49,280 nt of DNA, taken from contig CAMCQT010000023.1 in assembly GCA_945877125.1 (NCBI GenBank), forward strand, positions 1 through 49,280, in the 5' to 3' direction. A program made the position numbers and the translations under genes. Numbering within the stretch: the stretch's first letter is position 1; every line of letters begins with the position of its first letter. The stretch comes from Candidatus Brevifilum fermentans. Its GTDB lineage: Bacteria > Chloroflexota > Anaerolineae > Anaerolineales > Villigracilaceae. The notes below the pieces were generated by a model. It did no database searches, had not been told where the DNA came from, and worked only from the letters and a program-made list of their open reading frames with translations. This document shows positions 24,822 through 32,138 of the stretch, piece by piece.

Positions 24822-25894
24822 GATTTCAAGCTCTCTTCACGCACACGTGGATCAAGCGCGGCTTGCACTATATCAAGAATAAGCATCAAGCTCATTACCA
24901 TAATGACACTATAAACAGCAAAACCCAGTGTCGCGGGGGCATCAGGGGTACTTTGCATTGCAATGACAATAACATCCGAGACGCCTGTCAAACCAAAAAT
25001 GATCTCGACTACAAAGATACTCGTCACGACACTTGCGGCAGAAAAAGCCATGGTGGTCAAAGTAGGCGCAAGAATGGCGCGCAATGCATGCCGCCAAACC
25101 AGTTTCCGTTCGCTCACTCCGCGCGCACGTGCTGCGGTGATATATTCTTTTCCACGCTGGGTAATGATCGTAGCGCGTGTAATTCGCCCCAACGTAGCCC
25201 AGTGAAACATGGATAAAGTCACCACTGGCATTACAAGGTGACGCAGCGCCACGAGAAAAATATCAAAACGCAAGTTGAGCAGACTATCGAAGGTCAGAAA
25301 GCCTGTAAATTCTACAAAGCCTGAGCGAGTCATTTCCAGATCGGTTAACACATCCATGCGGCCCGGCGCGAACCAACCTAACTGAATATAAAAGACAGAG
25401 ATCAGGATCATGGAAAAAATGAACGGAGGCATCGAGGTGCCAAAGAAGGCAGCAGAACGAAAGAGTCCATCGAAAGGGCGACCTGGATGCCAGCCAGCTA
25501 CTAATCCACTTGCAATGCCAAGAGGAATCAGTAAAAGCAGTGAATAGAACGCCAATTCCAATGTAGCAGGAGTACGGCGAATGAGCTCTGGCAATACATC
25601 TGCCCGCAGTGTGGGGCTATATCCCCACGAGCCTGTGACGAGTGATCGCACCCAATAGGTATATTGCACTAAATAAGGCTCATCAAGATGATACTGGTTG
25701 ATAAGTGAATTAACAAAAGCCTCCGAGGCACGTTCACCACCTTTGCCAGGCGGTAAATAAAGACGTGCACGAGCTTCGGGGGGAGTCAACATCATACCGG
25801 CATATAAAACCATTGTGATAATGATCAGAGAGATAAATACAGAAAAAAATCTACGAATGAGGAATTGGAGGAAGGGGGACATGGCGATTCTCAT
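24818..25894 (-). CDS. Opp/Dpp-type permease (B subunit)
   Basis: This 358-residue membrane protein has the DppB/OppB layout: an N-terminal helix (FLIRRFFSVFISLIIITMVLYAG), a large extracytoplasmic loop containing 'HLDEPYLVQYTYWVRSLVTGSWGYS', and a cytoplasmic EAA loop (TAARARGVSERKLVWRHALRAILAPTLT). It should form the membrane channel of a peptide, nickel or sugar importer with the C-type subunit. The start at 25894 has GGAG about ten bases upstream; a second ATG four codons later is also possible. It is the first gene of a three-gene unit with the C-type permease and cca. Confidence 0.92.
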   Translation of the reverse strand: MRIAMSPFLQFLIRRFFSVFISLIIITMVLYAGMMLTPPEARARLYLPPGKGGERASEAFVNSLINQYHLDEPYLVQYTYWVRSLVTGSWGYSPTLRADVLPELIRRTPATLELAFYSLLLLIPLGIASGLVAGWHPGRPFDGLFRSAAFFGTSMPPFIFSMILISVFYIQLGWFAPGRMDVLTDLEMTRSGFVEFTGFLTFDSLLNLRFDIFLVALRHLVMPVVTLSMFHWATLGRITRATIITQRGKEYITAARARGVSERKLVWRHALRAILAPTLTTMAFSAASVVTSIFVVEIIFGLTGVSDVIVIAMQSTPDAPATLGFAVYSVIMVMSLMLILDIVQAALDPRVREESLKS

Positions 25895-25961
25895 GATTAT
25901 TTTACTCCAACAACTTCCAAAATTTGTACGCGCGATTTCTTCTCAATCTGAAATAACTGTG

Positions 25962-26081
25962 TATAATTACTTTATGTTAACGAACCCGAACCCGTCCCCT
26001 CGAATGGATAAATCTACCAGGTCTGGCTAGGTTCACTTTTGTGTGCCCAAACGGCTCCCAGACTTGGCGAGCCGTTTTTTT
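25962..26081 (+). ncRNA. Candidate small RNA or attenuator leader
   Basis: A perfect TATAAT (25962-25967) is followed by about 110 bases without coding potential and then a strong terminator (26050-26081). Inside, CCAGGTCTGG near 26019 is complementary, apart from one G-U pair, to CCAGACTTGG, which forms the loop of that terminator. The stretch could therefore be a stand-alone RNA or an attenuator for the MazG-like gene downstream. It matches no riboswitch family I can name, and no good -35 box is seen. Confidence 0.35.
26050..26081 (+). terminator. Rho-independent terminator
   Basis: AACGGCTC and GAGCCGTT pair around an 11-base loop and are followed by a run of seven T. It lies upstream of the MazG-like gene, with no plus-strand protein gene before it. 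Confidence 0.85.
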
Positions 26082-26103
26082 ATTAGACGATGGACGGTAG
26101 ACC

Positions 26104-26442
26104 GTGGACGATGGAAGATTAACGATTTCAGAATTAACCGCCAGAATGCATGAGTTGGTGAAATCCAAAGGCTGGTACGAGGCAGACAGCAAACGTCCGC
26201 AAACGCCGCGCAATCTGGCAGTGTCACTTTCGATTGAAGCCGCTGAGATATTGGAGCATTTTCAATTCGGCGATGAGATAAAAAATAAAGATGAACTGGG
26301 AAGCGAACTCGCAGACGTGACCTTGTATCTTTTACAACTCGCTTCGGTTTCTGGCATTGATCTTGAACAGGCTGTGTTGAAAAAAATTGATGTGAACAAA
26401 ACGAGAGAATGGGACGTAGATGAAGTAAAAAGTGAGAAGTGA
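26104..26442 (+). CDS. MazG-like nucleotide pyrophosphohydrolase
   Basis: This 112-residue protein is a single MazG-like domain. Visible elements are RNLAVSLSIEAAEILEHFQF with the metal-binding Glu pair and 'ELGSELADVTLYLLQLA' with the second acidic site. Relatives hydrolyse dNTPs or modified nucleotides to monophosphates. The only start in frame is a GTG at 26104, which lies inside a GACGATGG word repeat. Family members usually begin near the 'LTISEL' segment, so the native start may have been altered by repeat insertion. It overlaps the frame of the LOG-family gene region by a few bases. Confidence 0.8.
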   Translation: MDDGRLTISELTARMHELVKSKGWYEADSKRPQTPRNLAVSLSIEAAEILEHFQFGDEIKNKDELGSELADVTLYLLQLASVSGIDLEQAVLKKIDVNKTREWDVDEVKSEK

Positions 26443-26449
26443 GAAGGCT

Positions 26450-26980
26450 ATGAACATAACAGTATTTGGCGGCGCACAACCTAAGGAAGGAACAGCGGCT
26501 TATGAAGAAGCCCGCGAACTTGGCAAACTTCTCGCCGAGCGCGGACATGCCGTATTAACTGGCGGCTACATGGGCACGATGGAAGCCGTCTCACGCGGAG
26601 CATCCGAAGCGGGCGGACATGTCATTGGCGTGACTTGCATTGATATTGAAGAGTGGCGCGGCTCGGCGCCAAATCAATGGGTCAAAGAGGAACGACGCAA
26701 GAAGTCGCTGATCGAAAGATTGCAGGCGTTGATCGAAGGCTGTGACGCGGCAATTGCCCTGCCTGGCGGCGCTGGCACATTGGCAGAAATTTCCCTGATG
26801 TGGAATTTGATGATCGTAGAATCCCTGCCCCCCAGGCCGCTGACACTGATCGGGAGCGGTTGGCAGTCCACCTTCGATCAGTTCTTCAATGAGTTTGATA
26901 CTTATATGCCCGTACATCAACGAGAGTTGTTATACTTTGCGGAAGATGTAAAAACTGCTGTGGAAAAAATAAACAAATAA
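26450..26980 (+). CDS. LOG-family protein (TIGR00725/lysine-decarboxylase-like)
   Basis: This 176-residue protein has the LOG-family Rossmann-like fold. An N-terminal VFGGAQPKEG nucleotide loop is followed by 'VLTGGYMGTMEAVSRGA' and the signature PGGAGTLAEISLMWN. Related proteins cleave cytokinin riboside monophosphates to free base and ribose phosphate; others have unknown substrates. The ATG at 26450 follows AGAAGG and is preferred over one six codons upstream. It is in a likely operon with the MazG-like gene, which would suit nucleotide clean-up. Confidence 0.85.
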   Translation: MNITVFGGAQPKEGTAAYEEARELGKLLAERGHAVLTGGYMGTMEAVSRGASEAGGHVIGVTCIDIEEWRGSAPNQWVKEERRKKSLIERLQALIEGCDAAIALPGGAGTLAEISLMWNLMIVESLPPRPLTLIGSGWQSTFDQFFNEFDTYMPVHQRELLYFAEDVKTAVEKINK

Positions 26981-26986
26981 ATTCAT

Positions 26987-27075
26987 GTCATTGCGAGGGC
27001 GACGTTCTTTCGCCCGAAGCAATCTCCTGCAAAATTAAGGGATTGCTTCGTCGCAAAGTGCGCTCCTCGCAATGA
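26987..27075. repeat. Palindromic repeat family A, copy 3
   Basis: GTCATTGCGAGG to CCTCGCAATGAC, 89 bases, with an inner GAAGCAATCTC and GATTGCTTC. It has the same orientation as the copy at 17859-17950 and lies between the LOG-family gene and proS. Confidence 0.9.
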
Positions 27076-27096
27076 CATAAAAACAAAGAGGACAAA

Positions 27097-28536
27097 ATGG
27101 CTGAAGATAAATTAACAAAACGTGCGGATGATTTTTCTGAGTGGTACAACCAACTCGTATTGAAAGCGGATCTGGCAGATTACGCCCCTGTGCGCGGATG
27201 CATGGTCGTAAAGCCTTATGGCTGGACACTGTGGGAAAACATGACCGCCGCGCTCGATAAGGAATTCAAGGCAACGGGACATGTCAACGCGGCATTCCCC
27301 ATGCTGATCCCCATGTCTTTCTTTGAAAAGGAAAAGGAACACGTCGAAGGCTTCGCACCCGAACTCGCGGTGGTCACACACGGAGGCGGAGAATTACTCG
27401 AAGAGCCTCTGGTCGTGCGCCCCACATCCGAAACCATCATCGGCTACATGTATGCCAAGTGGATCAAATCATGGCGCGACCTGCCCATCTTGATTAATCA
27501 ATGGGGCAGCGTCATGCGCTGGGAACTCCGCACAAAACTTTTCCTGCGCACCGCTGAGTTTTACTGGCAGGAAGGTCACACCGCACATTCCAACGCCGAA
27601 GAAGCCAAAGAGGAAATGTTCCGCATCCTCGATATTTATGCCAACTTCGCCATCAACGAAGCCGCGCTGCCTGTCATCAAAGGCACCAAAAGCGACACCG
27701 AAAGATTTGCAGGCGCACAGATCACAACATCCATCGAAGGCATGATGCAGGATAAAAAGGCGCTGCAATCTGCCACATCACATTATTTTGGCACAAATTT
27801 TGCAAAGGCTTTCGAAATTCAATTTGTCGATCAAAACAACACCCTGCAATTCTGCGAAACAACCTCGTGGGGACTTTCCACCCGCATGATCGGCGCCATC
27901 ATCATGACCCACGGCGATGACCAGGGTCTGGTGCTTCCTCCCCGCCTCGCGCCTATTCAAGCCGTCATCGTGCCTATCTTCAAAACTCCTGAAGAGAAAG
28001 CCAAAGTCATGGAAGTGGCGGACCGCATCTTCAAAGAACTCAAAGCCGCCGGCATCCGCATCAAAATGGATGACCGCGACAACGTCAGCAGCGGATTCAA
28101 ATTCAACGATTGGGAAATGCGCGGCGTCCCCGTCCGCATTGAAGTGGGTCCCAAGGATGTGGAAAAAGAATCCGTAGCCCTCGCCCGCCGAGACAAGCCC
28201 GGACGCGAAGGCAAGACCTTCGTCCCCCAAGCGGGACTGGACTCAACGGTTAGCCTGCTTCTGGTCGAGATTCAGGATGCGCTCCTCAAGCGCGCCACCG
28301 AATTCCGCGATGCAAATATTCATGACCCCAAAGATTATGATGAAATGAAGAAAGTTTTAGAGAGTGGCTGGGCGTTCTCCTACTGGTGCGAATCACGCGA
28401 GTGTGAAACCAAAGTGAAGGAAGATTGCAAAGCCACCACCCGCAACATCCCCTTCGAGCAACCCACCGAAGCCGGCACCTGCATCGTCTGCGGCAAGCCA
28501 TCCAAGAGAAAAGTGTATTTCGCCAAAGCGTATTAA
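27097..28536 (+). CDS. proS: Prolyl-tRNA synthetase, eukaryote/archaeal-like type
   Basis: This 479-residue class II synthetase is of the short ProS type 3. Motif 2 (MRWELRTKLFLRTAEFYWQEGHTAH) and motif 3 (GLVLPPRLAPIQ) are clear. The anticodon-binding domain follows at about 290-390. The C-terminal zinc domain has CESRECETKVKEDC and a CIVCGKPSKRKVYF end. There is no editing insertion. It charges tRNA-Pro. The start at 27097 has AAGAGGACAAA upstream. Many bacteria have the longer bacterial type; the short type is also found in several phyla. Confidence 0.95.
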   Translation: MAEDKLTKRADDFSEWYNQLVLKADLADYAPVRGCMVVKPYGWTLWENMTAALDKEFKATGHVNAAFPMLIPMSFFEKEKEHVEGFAPELAVVTHGGGELLEEPLVVRPTSETIIGYMYAKWIKSWRDLPILINQWGSVMRWELRTKLFLRTAEFYWQEGHTAHSNAEEAKEEMFRILDIYANFAINEAALPVIKGTKSDTERFAGAQITTSIEGMMQDKKALQSATSHYFGTNFAKAFEIQFVDQNNTLQFCETTSWGLSTRMIGAIIMTHGDDQGLVLPPRLAPIQAVIVPIFKTPEEKAKVMEVADRIFKELKAAGIRIKMDDRDNVSSGFKFNDWEMRGVPVRIEVGPKDVEKESVALARRDKPGREGKTFVPQAGLDSTVSLLLVEIQDALLKRATEFRDANIHDPKDYDEMKKVLESGWAFSYWCESRECETKVKEDCKATTRNIPFEQPTEAGTCIVCGKPSKRKVYFAKAY

Positions 28537-28539
28537 AAA

Positions 28540-28603
28540 CAGTGAGAAGTGGGAAGTGTGTGGTGGTCAGTAACTACCCACTTCCCACTATCCACCACCC
28601 ACT
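28540..28603. repeat. Inverted repeat of AGTGGGAAG words after proS
   Basis: AGTGGGAAG (28548-28556) and CTTCCCACT (28581-28589), plus GTGGTGG and CCACCAC, pair around a short middle. It is the same kind of word repeat as at 11079-11133 and covers the whole gap between proS and the next gene. Confidence 0.6.
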
Positions 28604-28609
28604 GAACTC

Positions 28610-30016
28610 ATGCCCGCCATAGACCTCGCACGACTCCGTAAACAAGCCAATCGTCTTGCAGATTTTTTCTTTCTGCCAGATGAGTTCATGAAGCATTTAC
28701 GCGAGATCCTTGAGTTTTATGTCAACCATACATTAAGAACAAAAGAGAACGTTGCCCCCGGCTCCAACTTAAGAACCTATCGCACGCCGCCCGCAGTGCT
28801 AACTCAAATTGAAAATGAACTGCGCACGGTGGCAGAAGCAAATCCCGAATTTGCGCTCGAACTGGCAGACATTCTTTGGGATGAAGGCGCGCTCGAAACA
28901 CGTCTGCTGGCGGCGTTTTTGCTGGGACGAATTCCCCCTCAGGAAGAACGCCTTCTGCCGCGCCTCACCGCCTGGACTCAGCAAGTCCGCGACCCAAACG
29001 TACGGTACGCCTTGCTCTCGACCAGCCTGACGCGCATGCGCAAGGAAACACCCGATCAATTCTTCAACCTGATCCGCGAGTATTTGCATCCTGCACGGGC
29101 ACGCACATGGTCAAACGGCATTCAAGCCCTGCTACCCATGATCGCAGACGCAGCCAACACCAACCTCCCGCCAATTTTCGACATGGTCGAACCGATCATC
29201 GAAGAAGCGCCATCCACTTTGCAAAACGACCTGATCGACCTGATCGTCGCTTTGTATCGCGCATCTTCCAACGAAACCACTTTCCTGCTCAAACATATTC
29301 TTTCCAACACGCAAAACCCAATGACCGCCATCACCATGCGCCGCATCGCCACCTCCTTCCCCCCGCGGCTGCAAACCGAACTGCGCGACCTCTTGCGCGC
29401 AAAGCCGCTATCCACACCAAAACGCGAAGAACCCGAAGACGTTGACGATTTTATTATCGAAGAAGTCATTTCGCTTAAATCACAAGATGAAATTGCAGAC
29501 ACAAAAAAGAAAACAGCGGCGAGGAAGAAAAAGATGGACAACACAAAAATCATCTATCTGCATGGACTCGAAAGCACCAACCAAAGCGGAAAGGCTCGTC
29601 AATTCGCAGAAAAATTCCCCGGCATGGTCACGCCCGATTTCACCGGCTCCTTCGAAGAACGCATGAAACAACTCAAACCGATCCTGGGGCGCAAGAAAAA
29701 TTGGGTCATCATCGGCTCATCCTTTGGCGGATTAATGGGGACGGTCTTCACCTGCGAACATCCGACTCAGGTGCGGAAGTTGATTCTGCTTGCGCCCGCC
29801 CTCCTGCGCGACCACTTCGCCCCTTATCTTAATCTGGAGCCTGTTTCTGTTCCAACAATCATTATCCACGGGACAGCAGATGACGTCGTTCCGCTTGAAC
29901 CCGTGCGCGAACTGGCGGAGAAATTATTTACCAACCTGCAATACATCATCGTGGATGATGGACACCGCCTGCAAAAAACATTTGGCGAATTGAACTGGGA
30001 AGAGATATTGGAATAA
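28610..30016 (+). CDS. HEAT-like helical domain fused to alpha/beta hydrolase
   Basis: The N-terminal 290 residues are all helical with repeated 'FALELADILW', 'TRLLAAFLLGRI' and 'NVRYALLSTSLTRM' stretches, resembling HEAT or DNA-alkylation-repair-type repeats. A Lys/Asp-rich linker (about 280-308) leads to a compact alpha/beta hydrolase from residue 309. It has the nucleophile elbow GSSFGG, an Asp in HGTADDVVP and the final His in DDGHRL. The hydrolase resembles YqiA-like esterases. At the junction an internal ATG (29534) follows a GAGGAAG site, so a separate hydrolase may also be made. The partners of the fusion are not recognised as a known pair. Confidence 0.8.
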   Translation: MPAIDLARLRKQANRLADFFFLPDEFMKHLREILEFYVNHTLRTKENVAPGSNLRTYRTPPAVLTQIENELRTVAEANPEFALELADILWDEGALETRLLAAFLLGRIPPQEERLLPRLTAWTQQVRDPNVRYALLSTSLTRMRKETPDQFFNLIREYLHPARARTWSNGIQALLPMIADAANTNLPPIFDMVEPIIEEAPSTLQNDLIDLIVALYRASSNETTFLLKHILSNTQNPMTAITMRRIATSFPPRLQTELRDLLRAKPLSTPKREEPEDVDDFIIEEVISLKSQDEIADTKKKTAARKKKMDNTKIIYLHGLESTNQSGKARQFAEKFPGMVTPDFTGSFEERMKQLKPILGRKKNWVIIGSSFGGLMGTVFTCEHPTQVRKLILLAPALLRDHFAPYLNLEPVSVPTIIIHGTADDVVPLEPVRELAEKLFTNLQYIIVDDGHRLQKTFGELNWEEILE

Positions 30017-30030
30017 CAAAGTATGCTCCC

Positions 30031-30076
30031 AGACCTCCGAGATTTCGCGCAAGCGTCTCGGAGGTCTTTTTTTTTT
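30031..30076 (+). terminator. Rho-independent terminator
   Basis: Arms AGACCTCCGAGA and TCTCGGAGGTCT are followed by a run of ten T. It ends the hydrolase transcript and shares its stem sequence type with the terminator at 32083-32118. Confidence 0.9.
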
Positions 30077-30080
30077 AAGA

Positions 30081-30108
30081 TTGGCAATCAGACCTACAAC
30101 AATAAGAT
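30081..30108 (+). promoter_or_regulatory. Candidate promoter of acsA
   Basis: TTGGCA (30081-30086), 16 bases, TAAGAT (30103-30108). The leader would be about 50 bases, with a GGAGG-type ribosome-binding site before the ATG at 30166. Confidence 0.45.
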
Positions 30109-30165
30109 AAAACAGACTAAAATACCCGCCATCATCTAACTTGAAATTCGACCCAGGAGGCACTT

Positions 30166-32073
30166 ATGGCAGAGACCAGCAAGCCGAAAGAAATGGAAGG
30201 CGAAGTTTACTATCCATCGGAACAAGTTGTGGCACAGGCGCGTTTGAAAGACTGGGACGCACTTGCAGAAAAAGCAGGCAAAGATTTGCAAGGTTTCTGG
30301 GCAGATGAAGCCTCGGAGTTGGAATGGTACAAGAAGTGGGACAAGGTTTTGGATGATTCCAATGCGCCATTTTATAAATGGTTCGTGGGAGCCGAAACCA
30401 ATATCGTACATAACGCAATTGACCGTCACCTAAAAACACATCGAAAAAATCAACTTGCGTTGATCTGGGAAAGTGAAGATGGAAAAGACCATCGTACCTT
30501 TTCATATTTTGCAATGAACCGCGAAGTCTCACGCATGGCGAACATCATCAAATCGATGGGTGTGCAAAAGGGCGAGCGCGTCACCATTTACATGGGGCGC
30601 GTGCCAGAGATCGTTTTTGCCATGCTGGCTTGCGCCAAGATCGGTGCGATCCATTCCGTGGTTTTCGGCGGATTTTCAGTCGACTCGCTGCAAGGGCGCG
30701 TGGACGACAGCGAATCAAAACTCATCATCACCTGCGACGGTTCCTACCAAAACGGCAAAATCGTTGAACTCAAAGCCATCGTGGATGAGGCGGTCAAGCA
30801 TTGTCCTTCTGTTGAAAATGTGATCGTAGTCCAGCGCGTGGGCAATCCTGTCATTATGGAATCAGGGCGTGACCACTGGTACCATGACATGTGCGCGCTT
30901 CCCATTGCAAACGGCAAATGTCCCACAGAAGTGATGGATGCGGAAGATCCACTCTTCATTCTTTATACCTCCGGCTCCACGGGCAAACCCAAAGCCATTC
31001 TGCACACGCACGGCGGATACATGGTCGGCACGTATGCCACCATGAAATATGTTTTCGATGTGCAAGATGAAGACCGCTGGTGGTGTACCGCAGACCCCGG
31101 CTGGATCACAGGTCACTCGTACCTTGTCTACGGACCCATGATCAACGGCGCGACGACCTTCATGTTCGAAGGCGGACCCTCCTACCCGTATCCGAATCGC
31201 TGGTGGCAGTGCATCGAACGCTATGGAATCACCATCTTCTACACCGCCCCCACCGCAATTCGTGGATTGATGCGCTTTGGCGAATCGTGGCCGAATAAAC
31301 ACGATCTTTCCTCCCTGCGGCTGCTCGGGTCAGTCGGTGAGCCGATCAACCCTGAGGCATGGAAGTGGTACTACCGTGTCATCGGCAAGGAAAAATGTCC
31401 GATCATCGATACCTGGTGGCAGACTGAAACCGGCGCGTTCATGATTACGCCGACGCCGGTTGTGCCGCTCAAACCTGGCTCTGGCACACGCCCATTCTTT
31501 GGGCAGGAAGCCGAGATCGTGGACGACCATGGTAATCCTGTGCCGGATAATACAGAAGGTTATCTCACACTCAAAAATCCGTGGCCTTCCATGTTACGCA
31601 CCATTTACGGCGACGATGAACGCTACGTCAGTCAATACTGGACCAAATATCCGGGACGATACAGCACCGGCGATTCAGCCAAACGCGATTCGGATGGCTA
31701 CTACTGGATCATCGGGCGTGTGGACGATGTGATTAAAGTCTCCGGTCACCGCTTGGGCACCGCGGAAGTTGAGTCTGCGCTAGTCAGTCACCCTGCGGTT
31801 GCAGAGGCGGCGGCCATCGGTTTGCCGCACGATGTAAAAGGTCAGGGTATTCACGTCTTTGTGATGTTACGAAGAGGGTTTACGCCTTCGCCTGAATTAG
31901 CCGAAGAACTACGCCAGCATGTCTCGGTGCATATCGGTCCCATTGCCCGCCCCGAGGATGTGAAGTTTGTGGATAAACTTCCGAAGACGCGCTCAGGCAA
32001 GATCATGCGCCGTGTCTTGAAAGCAAGAGCACAAGGTCTACCTGAAGGCGATATTAGTACGTTGGAAGAATAG
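30166..32073 (+). CDS. acsA: Acetyl-CoA synthetase
   Basis: This 635-residue AMP-forming ligase activates acetate to acetyl-CoA. The core motifs are YTSGSTGKPKAILHTHGG, WWQTETGAFMI, 'YWIIGRVDDVIKVSGHRLGT.EVE' and the acetylation-site region TRSGKIMRR, whose Lys is the usual target of regulatory acetylation. The N terminus has the family's 'ELEWYKKWDKVLDDSNAPFYKWFVGAETN' stretch. A GGAGGCAC ribosome-binding site is in place. It is a single-gene unit between two terminators. Confidence 0.96.
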   Translation: MAETSKPKEMEGEVYYPSEQVVAQARLKDWDALAEKAGKDLQGFWADEASELEWYKKWDKVLDDSNAPFYKWFVGAETNIVHNAIDRHLKTHRKNQLALIWESEDGKDHRTFSYFAMNREVSRMANIIKSMGVQKGERVTIYMGRVPEIVFAMLACAKIGAIHSVVFGGFSVDSLQGRVDDSESKLIITCDGSYQNGKIVELKAIVDEAVKHCPSVENVIVVQRVGNPVIMESGRDHWYHDMCALPIANGKCPTEVMDAEDPLFILYTSGSTGKPKAILHTHGGYMVGTYATMKYVFDVQDEDRWWCTADPGWITGHSYLVYGPMINGATTFMFEGGPSYPYPNRWWQCIERYGITIFYTAPTAIRGLMRFGESWPNKHDLSSLRLLGSVGEPINPEAWKWYYRVIGKEKCPIIDTWWQTETGAFMITPTPVVPLKPGSGTRPFFGQEAEIVDDHGNPVPDNTEGYLTLKNPWPSMLRTIYGDDERYVSQYWTKYPGRYSTGDSAKRDSDGYYWIIGRVDDVIKVSGHRLGTAEVESALVSHPAVAEAAAIGLPHDVKGQGIHVFVMLRRGFTPSPELAEELRQHVSVHIGPIARPEDVKFVDKLPKTRSGKIMRRVLKARAQGLPEGDISTLEE

Positions 32074-32082
32074 CCTTAAAAC

Positions 32083-32118
32083 AAACCTCCGAAGTCTTGA
32101 AGACATCGGAGGTTTATT
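32083..32118 (+). terminator. Rho-independent terminator after acsA
   Basis: Arms AAACCTCCGA and TCGGAGGTTT surround a 13-base loop; a T-rich stretch follows. It may also end the convergent TIR-protein transcript. Confidence 0.8.
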
Positions 32119-32138
32119 TATCTTTTATTCTTGTCGTT

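Noticed and set aside
25970-26060. Possible tRNA or SRP RNA in the region before the MazG-like gene
   Set aside because: A GGTTCA and an ACCAGGTC are present, but no cloverleaf or SRP core could be drawn on either strand.
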